Shown here: in pieces, positions 16,785 to 25,797 of the stretch
How positions within the stretch are numbered: the stretch's first letter is position 1
How the letters are laid out: the number at the start of each line of letters is the position of its first letter
Assembly (NCBI RefSeq): GCF_000785435.2
Contig: NZ_JTDB02000016.1
Coordinates: 39,926 to 103,925, forward strand
Source: Paraburkholderia sacchari
Lineage (GTDB): Bacteria > Pseudomonadota > Gammaproteobacteria > Burkholderiales > Burkholderiaceae
Direction of reading: 5' to 3'
Length of the DNA: 64,000 bases
Notes under the pieces: generated by a model
Seen by the model: the letters and a program-made list of their open reading frames with translations, nothing else
The model's database searches: none
What the model was told of the DNA's origin: nothing
Translations under genes and position numbers: made by a program

Positions 16785-19700
16785 GATGCGTTCTCCGCAT
16801 TGGGGCGTGGCGCGTCGGTCTCGCTGCTGCGCACGCGGAACGCGGTGGCATACAGTGCGGGCAGGAAGAACAGGGTGAGCACGGTTGCGCTCGTGATGCC
16901 GCCCATCAGCGCGGTCGCCATCGGCCCGAAAAAGTTCGAGGGCACGAGCGGAATCAGCGCGAGCACGGCGGCCGCCGCGGTCAGAATGATCGGGCGGAAG
17001 CGCCGCACCGTTGCGCCAACGATGGCGTCGAAGCGCTTGTGTCCGGCGCGGATGTCGCTCTCGATCTGGTCCACGAGAATCACCGAGTTGCGCATGATGA
17101 TGCCGAACATGGCAATCACGCCCAGCATCGCGACGAAGCCGAACGGCTCGCGGAAGATGATCAGCGCGAGCGCGACGCCGATCAGCCCGAGCGGCGCGGT
17201 GAGCACGACCATCATGACGCGCGAGAGGCTTTGCAGCTGGATCATGAGCAGCGTGAGCACGGCGATCGCGAGGATCGGCAACTGCGCGTAGATCGACGCC
17301 TGGCCTTTCGCGCTTTCCTCGACTGAGCCGCCGACTTCGATGCGGTAGCCGGAGGGCAGTGTGGCGCGTATCGGCTCCAGCTGCTTATGCAGCGCATGCG
17401 TGACGTCGATGCCTTGCGCGCCCGCTCGCACGTCGGCTTGCACGGTGAGCGTGGGCTGCCGGTCGCGCGACCAGATCACGCCGTATTCGAGCGTGTTCTC
17501 GAGATGCCCGATCGCGCCGAGCGGCACGGGGCCGTTCGGTGTAGGCATGGCGAGCGAGAGCATATGGGCGGGCGCCACGCGTTCGTTCGGCGGCGAGCGC
17601 AGGTCCACGCCGATCAGCTTGTCGCGTTCGCGGTACTGCGTGACGGTGTAGCCGGAGTAGGTCATCTGCAGGAAGTTCGCAACGTCCTGCGAGGAGATGT
17701 TGAGCGCGCGCGCCTTTTGCTGGTCGATCTCGAAGTGCAGCGAGCGCTCGGCGGGCTCGTCCCAGTCGAAGTGGACGTTGTCGGCGCGTTTGTCGGCGCG
17801 CATGATCGCGGCCACGCGCTCGGCAATGCTGCGCACGGTCGCGATGTCGTTGCCGCTCACGCGAAACTGCACGGGATAGCCCACAGGCGGCCCGTTTTCG
17901 AGGCGCGAAAGACGCGTGCGCACAGCCGGGAAGTCGTTGCGCACCTTCGTTTCGAGCCAGCTCGCGAGCTTCTCGCGATCCTCCACGGACTTGGTCGTGA
18001 TGACGAACTGCGCGAAGTTCGGACTCTGCAACTGCTGATCGAGCGGCAGATAGAAGCGCGGCGCACCGGTGCCGACGAAGTCGATCGAGTGGTCGATCTC
18101 GGGCCGGCCCTTCAGCGCTTCTTCGAGGCGTTTCGTTTCGCGCAGCGTGGCGTCGAACGCGCCGCCCTCGGGCAGGCGCACGTCCACGAGCAGCTCGGGG
18201 CGGTCCGAGCTCGGGAAAAACTGCTGCGGAATCACCGCGAAGCCCGCGAGCGCAAGCACGAACAACCCTCCGGTCAGTGCGAGCACAACGAAATGACGCT
18301 CGATGCACCAGCCGACCCAGCGGCGCAGGCGGTGGTAGAAAGGCGTGTCATAGATGTCGTCTTCGCGATGTTCGCCGTGCGCCGCGCCTTGGGTGGCGCC
18401 CTGTGCGCCGGCGCTGTGTTTGCGCTCGGGCAGCAGCCGATAACCGAGCAGCGGAATCAGCACGACCGCCGCGAACCACGATGCGATCAGCGCGATTGCC
18501 GAAACCTGAAAGATCGAGCGCGTGTATTCGCCCGTGCTCGATTTCGCGAGCACGATGGGCAGGAAGCCCGAAACCGTGACGAGCGTGCCGGTGAGCATCG
18601 GGAATGCCGTGCTCGTGTACGCGAACGCGGCGGCGCGCGTGCGGTTCCAGCCCTGCGCGAGCTTCACGGCCATCATTTCGACGGAAATGATGGCGTCGTC
18701 CACGAGCAGGCCCAGCGCGAGCACGAGCGTGCCGAGCGAGACCTTGTGCAGGCCGATGTCGAACAGATACATCACGAGCGCGGTAATGGCGAGGACGATC
18801 GGAATCGTGATCACGACCACCATGCCGGTGCGCACGCCGAGCGACACGAGGCTAACCACGAGCACGATGCCCACGGCCTCTGCCACCGCCTCGATGAAGT
18901 CGTCGACCGAACGCGAGACCGCGTCGGGCATGCTCGACACTTCCACGAGCTTCAGGCCCGCGGGCAGTTCGCGGCGCAGCTCCTCGATGCGCTTGTCCAG
19001 CGCATGGCCGAGCTCGATCACGTCGCCGCCGGGCTGCATCGTGACGCCGATGCCGAGCACCGCCTTGCCCTGGAAGCGCATCTGCGTGGCGGGCGGCTCG
19101 TCATAGCCGCGCCTGATCGTGGCGATGTCGCCGAGGCGGAAGCTGCGGCCATTCACGCCGATGAGCGTGTCCGCGAGCGCCTTGAGGTCGGTCAACTGCC
19201 CGCTCGGGCGCACGAACACGCGGTCGTCGGCGGTATTGATCGTGCCGGCCGCCGCGACACTGTTCTGCGCGCCGATCGCCTGGCCGATCTGCGTGGGCGA
19301 AATGCCCAGGCGCGTGAGCTGCGCGTTCGGAATCTCCACGAAGATGCGCTGATTCGGATCGCCGAAATAGTCGACCTTGCCGACGTCCTTCACGCGCAAG
19401 AGTTCTTCGCGCAGATTGTCGGCATAGTCGTGCAATTGCGCGGGCGAGAAGCCATCGCCTTCGAGCGCATAGATGTTGGTGTAGACGTCGCCGAACTCGT
19501 CGTTGAAGAACGGGCCTTGCACGCCGGGCGGCAGCATTGGCGCGATATCGCCTACTTTCTTGCGCACCTGATACCAGGTCTCGCGCACCTCGCTCACGGG
19601 CGCGGAGTCCTTCATCACGAAGAACACGAGCGATTCGCCGGGGCGCGAATAGCTGCGCAGGTAGTCGATATAGGGCGTTTCCTGGAGCTTGCGGCCGATG

Positions 19701-19972
19701 CGGCCGGTGACTTCGTCCTCGACCTGGCGCGCGGTGGCGCCGGGCCAGAAGGTCTGGATCACCATCACGCGGAACGTGAAGGGCGGGTCCTCCGACTGCG
19801 AGAGCCGCGAGTAGGAGAGTGCGCCGAAGATCGTGGCGAGGGCGATCACGAAGATGACCAGTGCCTGATGGCGCAGCGCCCATGCCGAAAGATTGAAGCG
19901 CCCTTCGTCATGATCGGAGCCCGGCTCGTGGTCACTCGGCTGGTCACCGCGGCGGTCACTGAGCTGGCTCAT
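16781..19972 (-). CDS. RND efflux pump, inner membrane transporter
   Basis: A 1063-residue AcrB-superfamily transporter with twelve expected membrane helices and two large periplasmic loops. The first proton-relay motif GLLVDDAIISVE carries Asp425 and Asp426. In the second half the usual relay Lys is replaced by Arg961 (GIIMRNSVILVD). The N-terminus has an extra hydrophilic stretch of about 25 residues (DRRGDQPSDHEPGSDHDEGR). The sequence is closer to the TriC-like branch than to AcrB itself, judged from SRLSQSEDPPFTFRVMV. Substrate is unknown. It is coupled by ATGA overlaps to the fusion protein before and the outer-membrane factor after. Confidence 0.93.
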   Translation of the reverse strand: MSQLSDRRGDQPSDHEPGSDHDEGRFNLSAWALRHQALVIFVIALATIFGALSYSRLSQSEDPPFTFRVMVIQTFWPGATARQVEDEVTGRIGRKLQETPYIDYLRSYSRPGESLVFFVMKDSAPVSEVRETWYQVRKKVGDIAPMLPPGVQGPFFNDEFGDVYTNIYALEGDGFSPAQLHDYADNLREELLRVKDVGKVDYFGDPNQRIFVEIPNAQLTRLGISPTQIGQAIGAQNSVAAAGTINTADDRVFVRPSGQLTDLKALADTLIGVNGRSFRLGDIATIRRGYDEPPATQMRFQGKAVLGIGVTMQPGGDVIELGHALDKRIEELRRELPAGLKLVEVSSMPDAVSRSVDDFIEAVAEAVGIVLVVSLVSLGVRTGMVVVITIPIVLAITALVMYLFDIGLHKVSLGTLVLALGLLVDDAIISVEMMAVKLAQGWNRTRAAAFAYTSTAFPMLTGTLVTVSGFLPIVLAKSSTGEYTRSIFQVSAIALIASWFAAVVLIPLLGYRLLPERKHSAGAQGATQGAAHGEHREDDIYDTPFYHRLRRWVGWCIERHFVVLALTGGLFVLALAGFAVIPQQFFPSSDRPELLVDVRLPEGGAFDATLRETKRLEEALKGRPEIDHSIDFVGTGAPRFYLPLDQQLQSPNFAQFVITTKSVEDREKLASWLETKVRNDFPAVRTRLSRLENGPPVGYPVQFRVSGNDIATVRSIAERVAAIMRADKRADNVHFDWDEPAERSLHFEIDQQKARALNISSQDVANFLQMTYSGYTVTQYRERDKLIGVDLRSPPNERVAPAHMLSLAMPTPNGPVPLGAIGHLENTLEYGVIWSRDRQPTLTVQADVRAGAQGIDVTHALHKQLEPIRATLPSGYRIEVGGSVEESAKGQASIYAQLPILAIAVLTLLMIQLQSLSRVMMVVLTAPLGLIGVALALIIFREPFGFVAMLGVIAMFGIIMRNSVILVDQIESDIRAGHKRFDAIVGATVRRFRPIILTAAAAVLALIPLVPSNFFGPMATALMGGITSATVLTLFFLPALYATAFRVRSSETDAPRPNAENAS

Positions 19973-21228
19973 GACGCGAAATCCTCAGGGTGCAGCGGCG
20001 CGACCGGGCGCACCTTTTCGCCCGAAGTAACCGTATGCACGCCTTGCAGCACGATGCGCTCGCCGTCGTTCAGGCCCTGCGTGACCGTAATCGTGCGTGC
20101 GTCGTAGCGCGAGACGCTTACGCGGCGCAATTGCAGCACGTTGTCCGCGCCTTGCACGATCCACAGCGCGGGCGCGTTGCCTTCGTGAAAGAGCGCGGTG
20201 GACGGTATCGTGAAGGCGCCGCCGTCGGGCTGCGCAACGGTGGCGGCATGGCCGGAGTCGGCCGCGAGCGCGACATTCGCGGTCATGCCGAGACGCACCT
20301 CGGCGTCCGGCTGATCGAGCGTGAGCTTCACGCGCCACGTGCGGCTTTGCGGGTCGGCGGCGGCGGCCAGCTCGCGCACTTTGGCCGTGTATTGCCGGCC
20401 CGGCAGCGCGGGCAATGTGACTTGCGCGGTGTCGCCAGTGTGCAGGGCGGCGATGGCGTTTTCGGGCAGATCGCTCACCACGTCCACGTCGCCGGCCCAC
20501 GCAAGCTGGTAGACCGGCTGGCCCGCCTGCACGTTCTGGCCGGTATCGGCATTTTCTGCAGTGATGACGCCTGCGTGATCGGCCGCGAGCACGGTGTAGC
20601 GGCGCTGGTCCCGAGCGAGCGCGAGCTGTTGCTTTGCCTGATCGCGTTGGGCCGCGGCCGAAGCATAGGCATCCTGCGTTTGTTCGAACTGTGCGCGCGC
20701 GATGAGGTTGGCCTGAGCCTGGGCCGTGTCGCGATCGAGTTGCTGCTTCGCGAATTCAAAGCGGTGCTGTGCGGCGTCGTACTGTGCCTGAGCGCTTGCA
20801 GCATTCTTCTCGTAGTCGGCGGGGTCGAGGCGCGCGAGCACCTGGCCGGGCTTCACGGTGTCGCCAAGACGGGCGCTGCGTTCGACGATCTTGCCGTTCA
20901 CGCGGAACGAAAGCGGGGTGGCGTAGCGCGCCTGCACGGTGCCGGGCCAGGTGGCCGAAGGGCCGGCGCCGTCGCGGTGGACGATCATCGAGACAACCGG
21001 GCGTGGCGAGGGCGCTGCTTCCGGCTTTTTCTCGCAGCCCGCGAGGCTCGCGAGCGCGCAGAGTGCTGCCAAGGAGGATAACGAGGCAACCCGGGCAAGC
21101 GGGCTCACGAGGCGCGCCAGGCCGTGCCGCAGCGCCTGCGGCGTTTGCCGGAGGAACTGGGCCGATGCGACGAACCCACCGGATTGATTGCGCATTCCGC
21201 TCGATGCGCCGCGACCGCAATGATTCAC
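19969..21228 (-). CDS. RND efflux periplasmic adaptor (membrane fusion protein)
   Basis: An HlyD/AcrA-type adaptor that joins pump and outer-membrane channel. A lipobox LAGC places the acylated Cys at residue 65 of the longest form, so the true start is probably later, for example the Met at 21195 or a GTG near 21108. Domains in order: lipoyl half (VNGKIVERSARLGDTVKPGQ), a coiled-coil hairpin at about 140-210, a second lipoyl half (VLAADHAGVITAENADTGQN), a beta barrel and a membrane-proximal domain. It is the first gene of the operon and is transcribed divergently from the TetR gene. Confidence 0.92.
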   Translation of the reverse strand: MNHCGRGASSGMRNQSGGFVASAQFLRQTPQALRHGLARLVSPLARVASLSSLAALCALASLAGCEKKPEAAPSPRPVVSMIVHRDGAGPSATWPGTVQARYATPLSFRVNGKIVERSARLGDTVKPGQVLARLDPADYEKNAASAQAQYDAAQHRFEFAKQQLDRDTAQAQANLIARAQFEQTQDAYASAAAQRDQAKQQLALARDQRRYTVLAADHAGVITAENADTGQNVQAGQPVYQLAWAGDVDVVSDLPENAIAALHTGDTAQVTLPALPGRQYTAKVRELAAAADPQSRTWRVKLTLDQPDAEVRLGMTANVALAADSGHAATVAQPDGGAFTIPSTALFHEGNAPALWIVQGADNVLQLRRVSVSRYDARTITVTQGLNDGERIVLQGVHTVTSGEKVRPVAPLHPEDFAS

Positions 21229-21438
21229 ATGGACCTCGATACCAGGGCTTGCAATGAGCGCAAACAGTCCCTGACGCAGGCCCAGTGCGCCGTGCTGGCT
21301 GAGAGGGCCGGGTTGACCGGGCCGGATGACCTCGGGATTGGCTTGTTGTGCTCCGTTGCTGAGTCCGGCCGCGCGTAGTGCGCTTCGATGTCTCCTGCCT
21401 TGCGGGGCGGCCGGTCCCAGATGATTCCATGAATTCTA

Positions 21439-21473
21439 ATACAATGGTGTATCTGAATACTCATTTGAATCAG
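21439..21473. promoter_or_regulatory. Candidate TetR operator between the efflux operon and its regulator
   Basis: An AT-rich patch in the divergent promoter region contains ATACA-ATGG-TGTAT (21439-21452) followed by an imperfect repeat TCTGA...TCAGA (about 21452-21474). Position and symmetry fit a TetR-family site, but the arms are short. Confidence 0.4.
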
Positions 21474-21542
21474 AGGAATCGTTCAGTGCTAGACTCGCGC
21501 TACGATCGCGCCGCCTCAATTTCTGTCCGACTTGTCTACGCC

Positions 21543-22175
21543 ATGACGCGCCAACCCGCCAAGCGCACTCGACTCACCCGCGAGCAAAGCCGCGACCAGA
21601 CGCGCGCGCGCCTGCTCGATGCCGCCCAGGCCATGTTCATGCGCAAGGGATTCGTGGGCGCGAGCGTGGAAGATATCGCCCAGACAGCAGGCTATACGCG
21701 CGGGGCGTTCTATTCGAACTTCCGCAGCAAGTCGGAGCTGCTGGTGGAACTGCTGCGGCGCGATCACGAGGCGATGCAGGCCGACCTGCGCGCGATTTTT
21801 GCCGCGAACATATCGCGCGACGACATGGAAGCGCGCGTGATCCAGTACTACAGCCGCCTGCCGCAGGACAACAAGGCATTCTTGCTGTGGGTCGAGGCCA
21901 AGCTGCTCGCTGCGCGCGATGCACGCTTTCGTACGCGCTTTAACGCCTTCATGAAGGACAAGCGCGATCAGTTGGCCGCCTATATCGAGGAGTTTTCGAC
22001 GCGCGCGGGCACGCCGGTCACGCTTGCGCCCGAGCTGCTCGTGATCGGGTTGATCGGCTTGTGTGACGGCGTGCAGTTTCTTGCCGCCGCCGATCCGCAG
22101 CACGTCACGCCGCCGGTTGTCACGGAGGTGCTTGGCCGCTTCTTTGCGCGCGTGGTGTTCGGGCGCGACGCCTGA
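21543..22175 (+). CDS. TetR family transcriptional regulator
   Basis: A 210-residue regulator. The N-terminal helix-turn-helix at about 20-65 has RLLDAAQAMFMRKGFVGASV, then EDIAQTAGYTRGAFYSNFRS, the classic TetR pattern. The C-terminal part is a helical ligand-binding and dimer domain. The start at 21543 gives the usual short basic leader (TRQPAKRTRLTREQSRDQTR). It is divergent from the RND operon, so it is the likely repressor of that operon. Confidence 0.92.
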   Translation: MTRQPAKRTRLTREQSRDQTRARLLDAAQAMFMRKGFVGASVEDIAQTAGYTRGAFYSNFRSKSELLVELLRRDHEAMQADLRAIFAANISRDDMEARVIQYYSRLPQDNKAFLLWVEAKLLAARDARFRTRFNAFMKDKRDQLAAYIEEFSTRAGTPVTLAPELLVIGLIGLCDGVQFLAAADPQHVTPPVVTEVLGRFFARVVFGRDA

Positions 22176-22194
22176 ACCGTGCGCGCAACAGGCC

Positions 22195-22425
22195 TCAGAT
22201 GCCGAGGCCTGGACCGTAGTTGCTGCCGATCAGGCGCGTGACCGAGGCCACGTCGCGATAGTCCTGTTCGGGCAGACCGTCGAGGATCGCCAGCACCTCG
22301 TTGCTCGCGCCGGCGGCGCGAGCGGCTTCCACGAGCTCGTCCTTGTTGGTCGGCCAGCGCACGTCACGCAGCACGTCGGCGAACTGGAGATCGATTGGCT
22401 CTTCGGGAATGGGCGTGGCGGACAT
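22195..22425 (-). CDS. DUF2795 family protein
   Basis: A 76-residue acidic protein. The pattern RDVRWPTNKDELVEAARAAG, then EVLAILDGLPEQDYRDVASV, matches DUF2795, a helical family of unknown role that often occurs in short stress-associated genes. It lies 28 bases before the small secreted protein gene on the same strand order (the secreted protein is upstream), so the two may be co-transcribed. Confidence 0.85.
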   Translation of the reverse strand: MSATPIPEEPIDLQFADVLRDVRWPTNKDELVEAARAAGASNEVLAILDGLPEQDYRDVASVTRLIGSNYGPGLGI

Positions 22426-22453
22426 CTGGCAGATCCTTTGCGGGCCGTCGCGT

Positions 22454-22720
22454 TCAGGTTTGCTGATGCAGGACCGGGATCACGGTCTGATCCAGGCGGT
22501 GAGGTTTCGGCAGGGACAGGTATTTCCAGTGCTGGGCGCCGATAGCGGCCGGGATATCGGGCGCGGGCGGCGCCACAGGGACGTCGTTCATCGGCGAGTG
22601 CACGAAGGGCGCCTGAACCGGGGCGCTTGCGCGATCGACCTGGGCGTCCTGGGTGTGCACGGGTGCAGCAAAACACGAGGCAGACAACAGCACGGTGGTC
22701 ATCAGTGTCGAGGTTTTCAT
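22454..22720 (-). CDS. Small secreted protein of unknown function
   Basis: An 88-residue product. The start at 22720 is set by AAGGAGG nine bases upstream and by a clear signal peptide (MKTSTLMTTVLLSASCFAAP). The mature part is Pro-rich and has no known domain; it ends HRLDQTVIPVLHQQT. Longer in-frame starts give only Arg-rich sequence without a ribosome-binding site. The DUF2795 gene follows 28 bases downstream. Confidence 0.7.
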   Translation of the reverse strand: MKTSTLMTTVLLSASCFAAPVHTQDAQVDRASAPVQAPFVHSPMNDVPVAPPAPDIPAAIGAQHWKYLSLPKPHRLDQTVIPVLHQQT

Positions 22721-22987
22721 CGCTCGACCTCCTTTCCTCATGCGGCCCGAGGGTCGCAGCAAGTGCCGTGCCACGACGATCCGGCTGACCGGGGCGGCAG
22801 GGCGGCCACGGTTCGAGGGCATGGCCTCACGGCGGACCCGGGAAGAGCGTGACGCGCCGCGGCGCGCGCAATGAGGCAGGAGACGGCGGGCGGGAAACGA
22901 TGCCCGGGTGCGCACGCGCGAACGACGGTCCCATAATGGCAGCAAATGTGCCAGTACGTCTCGAACGCGCGTGCTTTTTTGGCCGCG

Positions 22988-24736
22988 TCAGCGTTCCGGC
23001 GTCATGCGCTGGTACGCGTCGAGCAGCGAGGTCTTGTAGACCACCCCGGCCAGCGTTGGATGCTGCGCGCTTTCGATTACGGGCAGACGCTCGCCCTGGA
23101 ACGACATGAAGTGCTGCAAGGCCACCGCGAGCGGCATGTCGGGCGTGAGCACGTCGAACGAAGGCTTGATGTAGTCGCTCGCGTGCTTGTTCGAGGTATC
23201 GCGCTTTTGCATCAGGTCGTTTGTGATGTCGGCGAGTGCGACCGCGCCGAGAAAGCGGCCGTCATCGTTGGTGACATAGAGATACTTCACCGGGTATTCG
23301 AGGAACACGCGCGTCATCTCCTGCACGGAGGCGTCGGCGCGCACCACGGTGTCGGCGGGGCGGATCAGCTCGCGCATCTGGGTGGCGCGCAGGCGCAGGC
23401 GCTCGGCTTCCTCGCGGTTGCGATGCAGCGTGATTTCGTACATCGACTTCTTGCCCGTCGCGCGCGCGACGAAGTACGCCACGACGCACGAGAGCATCAG
23501 CGGCAGCACTACCTGATAGCTGAGCGTCATTTCGAAGATCATCAGGATTGCCATGAGCGGCGCCTGGGTTGCGCCCGCGAGGAACGCGCCCATGCCGACC
23601 ATCGCGTACGCGTACGGCGCCGAGATGCCGTGCGGCCAGATCGCCTGCATTCCCTGGCCGAACAGGCAGCCGATCACGGCGCCCATGAAGAGCGTCGGCG
23701 TGAACACGCCGCCCACCGCGCCCGAGCCCACGGTCGCGGCGGTCGCGACGAGTTTGAACACGAGCACCGTGGCAAGCGCGGTCCATGTCCACGGCGAATG
23801 CAGCAGCGAGTTCACGACGCTATAGCCGTTGCCCCAGACCTCGGGTGTCCAGATCGACAGCACGCCGCAGACAAAGCCGCCCAGCGCGAGCTTGGCGGGC
23901 AGCGGCAGCTTCAGCCGGCCGAAGCCGGCCTTCGTCAGGTCGAGCAGCGACAGGAAGCGCGGCGCGAGCGCCCCGCACAGCAGGCCGAGCGCCACGAACA
24001 ACAGCACTTCGACGCCCGTGACGGGCGGAAACACCGGCATCTCGTACGGCGGCTTGTAGCCGGCGAATTCGCGCATCGTGATGTTCGCCACCACCGAGGC
24101 GACGACAATCGGCCCGAAGCTTTCCATCACAATCGCGCCAAGCACGATCTCGGTGACGAAAAAGGCCCCCGCGATCGGCGCGTTATAGGCCGAGGTGATA
24201 CCGGCCGCCGCGCCGCAGGCCACCAGCAAGCGCAGGCGCTGCGGATCGAAGTGGACCCAGCGGCCGATCAGCGAGGCGGCGAGCGCGGCGAGCTGCACCA
24301 TCGAGCCTTCGCGGCCGATCGAGCCACCGCTTGCAATGGTGAACAGCGACGACATGCTGCGCCAGATGCTCTTGCCGACTGGCATCACGCCGTCGCCGAT
24401 CGCCACGGCTTCGATGTAGTCGGTGTGCATCGGCTTGCCGCCGCCGCCGGGCGCGCTGCTGCGCCTCGCGATCAGCAGGCAGCAGCCCGCCACGAAACCG
24501 CCCGCGGCCGGCAGCCAGATGCGCGTGTGCCAGGGCAGGCGGCGCGCCATCGCCACGAAGCTGCCTTCGCTGCCCGTGAAGAGGATCTGCAGATGGGCGA
24601 TGCCTTCGCGAAAGAGCACGGTCGCGAACGCACCGGCTATACCGACGATGACCGACCAGATCAACATCGTGTGGGCGTCGGAGAGGCGAAAGAGATCGCG
24701 GGCGCGGGTGCGCAGTTTCAGCAGGAATGACAGCAC
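22988..24736 (-). CDS. ClC family chloride channel/transporter with CBS domains
   Basis: A 582-residue membrane protein. Ion-pathway signatures are GSIGREGSMVQLAA (the GREGP-type motif, with Ser in place of Pro) and GGVFTPTLFMGAVIG (GxFxP). The usual first motif GSGIP is here a GGGGKPM region, which is unusual but common in the sub-branch with cytosolic CBS tails. Two CBS domains occupy about residues 440-580 (IRPADTVVRADASVQEMTRV and SFDVLTPDMPLAVALQHFMS). Whether it is a channel or an H+/Cl- exchanger cannot be told from this. It is a single gene. Confidence 0.9.
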   Translation of the reverse strand: MLSFLLKLRTRARDLFRLSDAHTMLIWSVIVGIAGAFATVLFREGIAHLQILFTGSEGSFVAMARRLPWHTRIWLPAAGGFVAGCCLLIARRSSAPGGGGKPMHTDYIEAVAIGDGVMPVGKSIWRSMSSLFTIASGGSIGREGSMVQLAALAASLIGRWVHFDPQRLRLLVACGAAAGITSAYNAPIAGAFFVTEIVLGAIVMESFGPIVVASVVANITMREFAGYKPPYEMPVFPPVTGVEVLLFVALGLLCGALAPRFLSLLDLTKAGFGRLKLPLPAKLALGGFVCGVLSIWTPEVWGNGYSVVNSLLHSPWTWTALATVLVFKLVATAATVGSGAVGGVFTPTLFMGAVIGCLFGQGMQAIWPHGISAPYAYAMVGMGAFLAGATQAPLMAILMIFEMTLSYQVVLPLMLSCVVAYFVARATGKKSMYEITLHRNREEAERLRLRATQMRELIRPADTVVRADASVQEMTRVFLEYPVKYLYVTNDDGRFLGAVALADITNDLMQKRDTSNKHASDYIKPSFDVLTPDMPLAVALQHFMSFQGERLPVIESAQHPTLAGVVYKTSLLDAYQRMTPER

Positions 24737-24775
24737 GGCGGTTTGGTATTTTTCTGGTCAGTGGATGCCGCGCGT

Positions 24776-25510
24776 TCAGCGCGCGGCGCGGTCGAGTTCA
24801 GGATAGTGACGGAAGATGCCGGTCTCGTTGAATGGCAGCCGCCTTGGGGAGGCGAGATAGGCGGCGATGTTGGGGCGCGCGGCCACGGCGTCGTGCAGCG
24901 CGCTCACATGCGGATAGTGGTCGGCCAGATGCTTTGTGGCTTTCGGAAACGCGTAGCGCAGACCCGCGACGATCTGGAACATCGACAGGTCCACATAGCT
25001 GAGCGCCTTGCCCACCATGTGCTGCGGCCCGTCCGGGTTCTGCGCGAGCACGCGCTCGAAGTAGCCCATGAACTTCGGCAGGCGATGCGCGAGGAAGTCT
25101 TTCGCGCGCGCCTTCGCCTCGTCCTTCTGGTCTTCGTAATACAGGCCGCTCGCGATCGGATGATGCGTGTCGTGCACCTCGGTCAAGAAATCGGCGATCG
25201 TGAGCTGCAAGCCGTTCGCGATCACGCGCAGCGCCTCGTCGCGCGGCGCGAGCTTCAGCTTGGGGCCGAGATAGAACAGGATGTTCGCAACGTGCGGCAC
25301 GATCAGATCGCCGTCCTTGAGAAACGGTGGCGCAAAGGGCGGATACGGACCGTCGCTGTCGAGCCGGGCCATCATCGCGCCCATACCCTGGCCGTCCTCT
25401 TTCGCGCCGCGCGCCACATCCACGTAGGGCGCGCACGCTTCCTCCAGCGCGAGCCGCACGAATTCGCCCCGGCCTTGCAAGCCGTCCCAGTAATACAGTT
25501 CGTATGCCAT
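24776..25510 (-). CDS. Glutathione S-transferase family protein
   Basis: A 244-residue protein. The N-terminal thioredoxin-like domain opens MAYELYYWDGLQGRGEFVRL, with the Tyr that activates glutathione in alpha/mu/pi/sigma classes, and contains the DGDLIVPHVANILFYLGPK region near the conserved cis-Pro/Ser contact. The helical C-terminal domain ends with LPFNETGIFRHYPELDRAAR. GGAGG lies before the ATG at 25510, and upstream sequence is not coding. It is a single gene, 39 bases after the ClC start on the same strand, so the two may form an operon. Confidence 0.88.
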   Translation of the reverse strand: MAYELYYWDGLQGRGEFVRLALEEACAPYVDVARGAKEDGQGMGAMMARLDSDGPYPPFAPPFLKDGDLIVPHVANILFYLGPKLKLAPRDEALRVIANGLQLTIADFLTEVHDTHHPIASGLYYEDQKDEAKARAKDFLAHRLPKFMGYFERVLAQNPDGPQHMVGKALSYVDLSMFQIVAGLRYAFPKATKHLADHYPHVSALHDAVAARPNIAAYLASPRRLPFNETGIFRHYPELDRAAR

Positions 25511-25713
25511 CGGTCGCCTCCATCCGGACAAGGACTGCCACGACGGCCGCCCCAACGGCGAGCGGCATGGGACGACAGTATCGCGCGCAATGGCACGTTG
25601 CGGCGCGCGGGCTGCGACTTCCCGTTGCGCGCCGCCTCGTGTGCTTCGGCGTGCGCTTTGTCGTGCGCCTGGTCGTGTTTTGACGAAGCGCAATTTTCCG
25701 GCGCGACAAACGC

Positions 25714-25737
25714 AAAAAGCCCCGCCAAGGGCGGGGC
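25714..25737 (-). terminator. Terminator of the YeiH-type gene
   Basis: A perfect 8-bp GC stem (25719-25726 with 25730-25737), loop AAG, and TTTTT on the minus strand, 61 bases after the stop of the exporter gene. Confidence 0.85.
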
Positions 25738-25797
25738 AAGCGTCCGGGCAAGCCGGTGCGCAGTCTCTCAAACGGTGGGAAGGCTCGTCGCCGCTGA

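Noticed and set aside
17387..20107. Very long plus-strand open frame (906 codons) opposite the RND pump gene
   Set aside because: It is antisense to a complete pump gene, has a His/Arg/Glu-rich composition typical of shadow frames in GC-rich DNA, and no domain.
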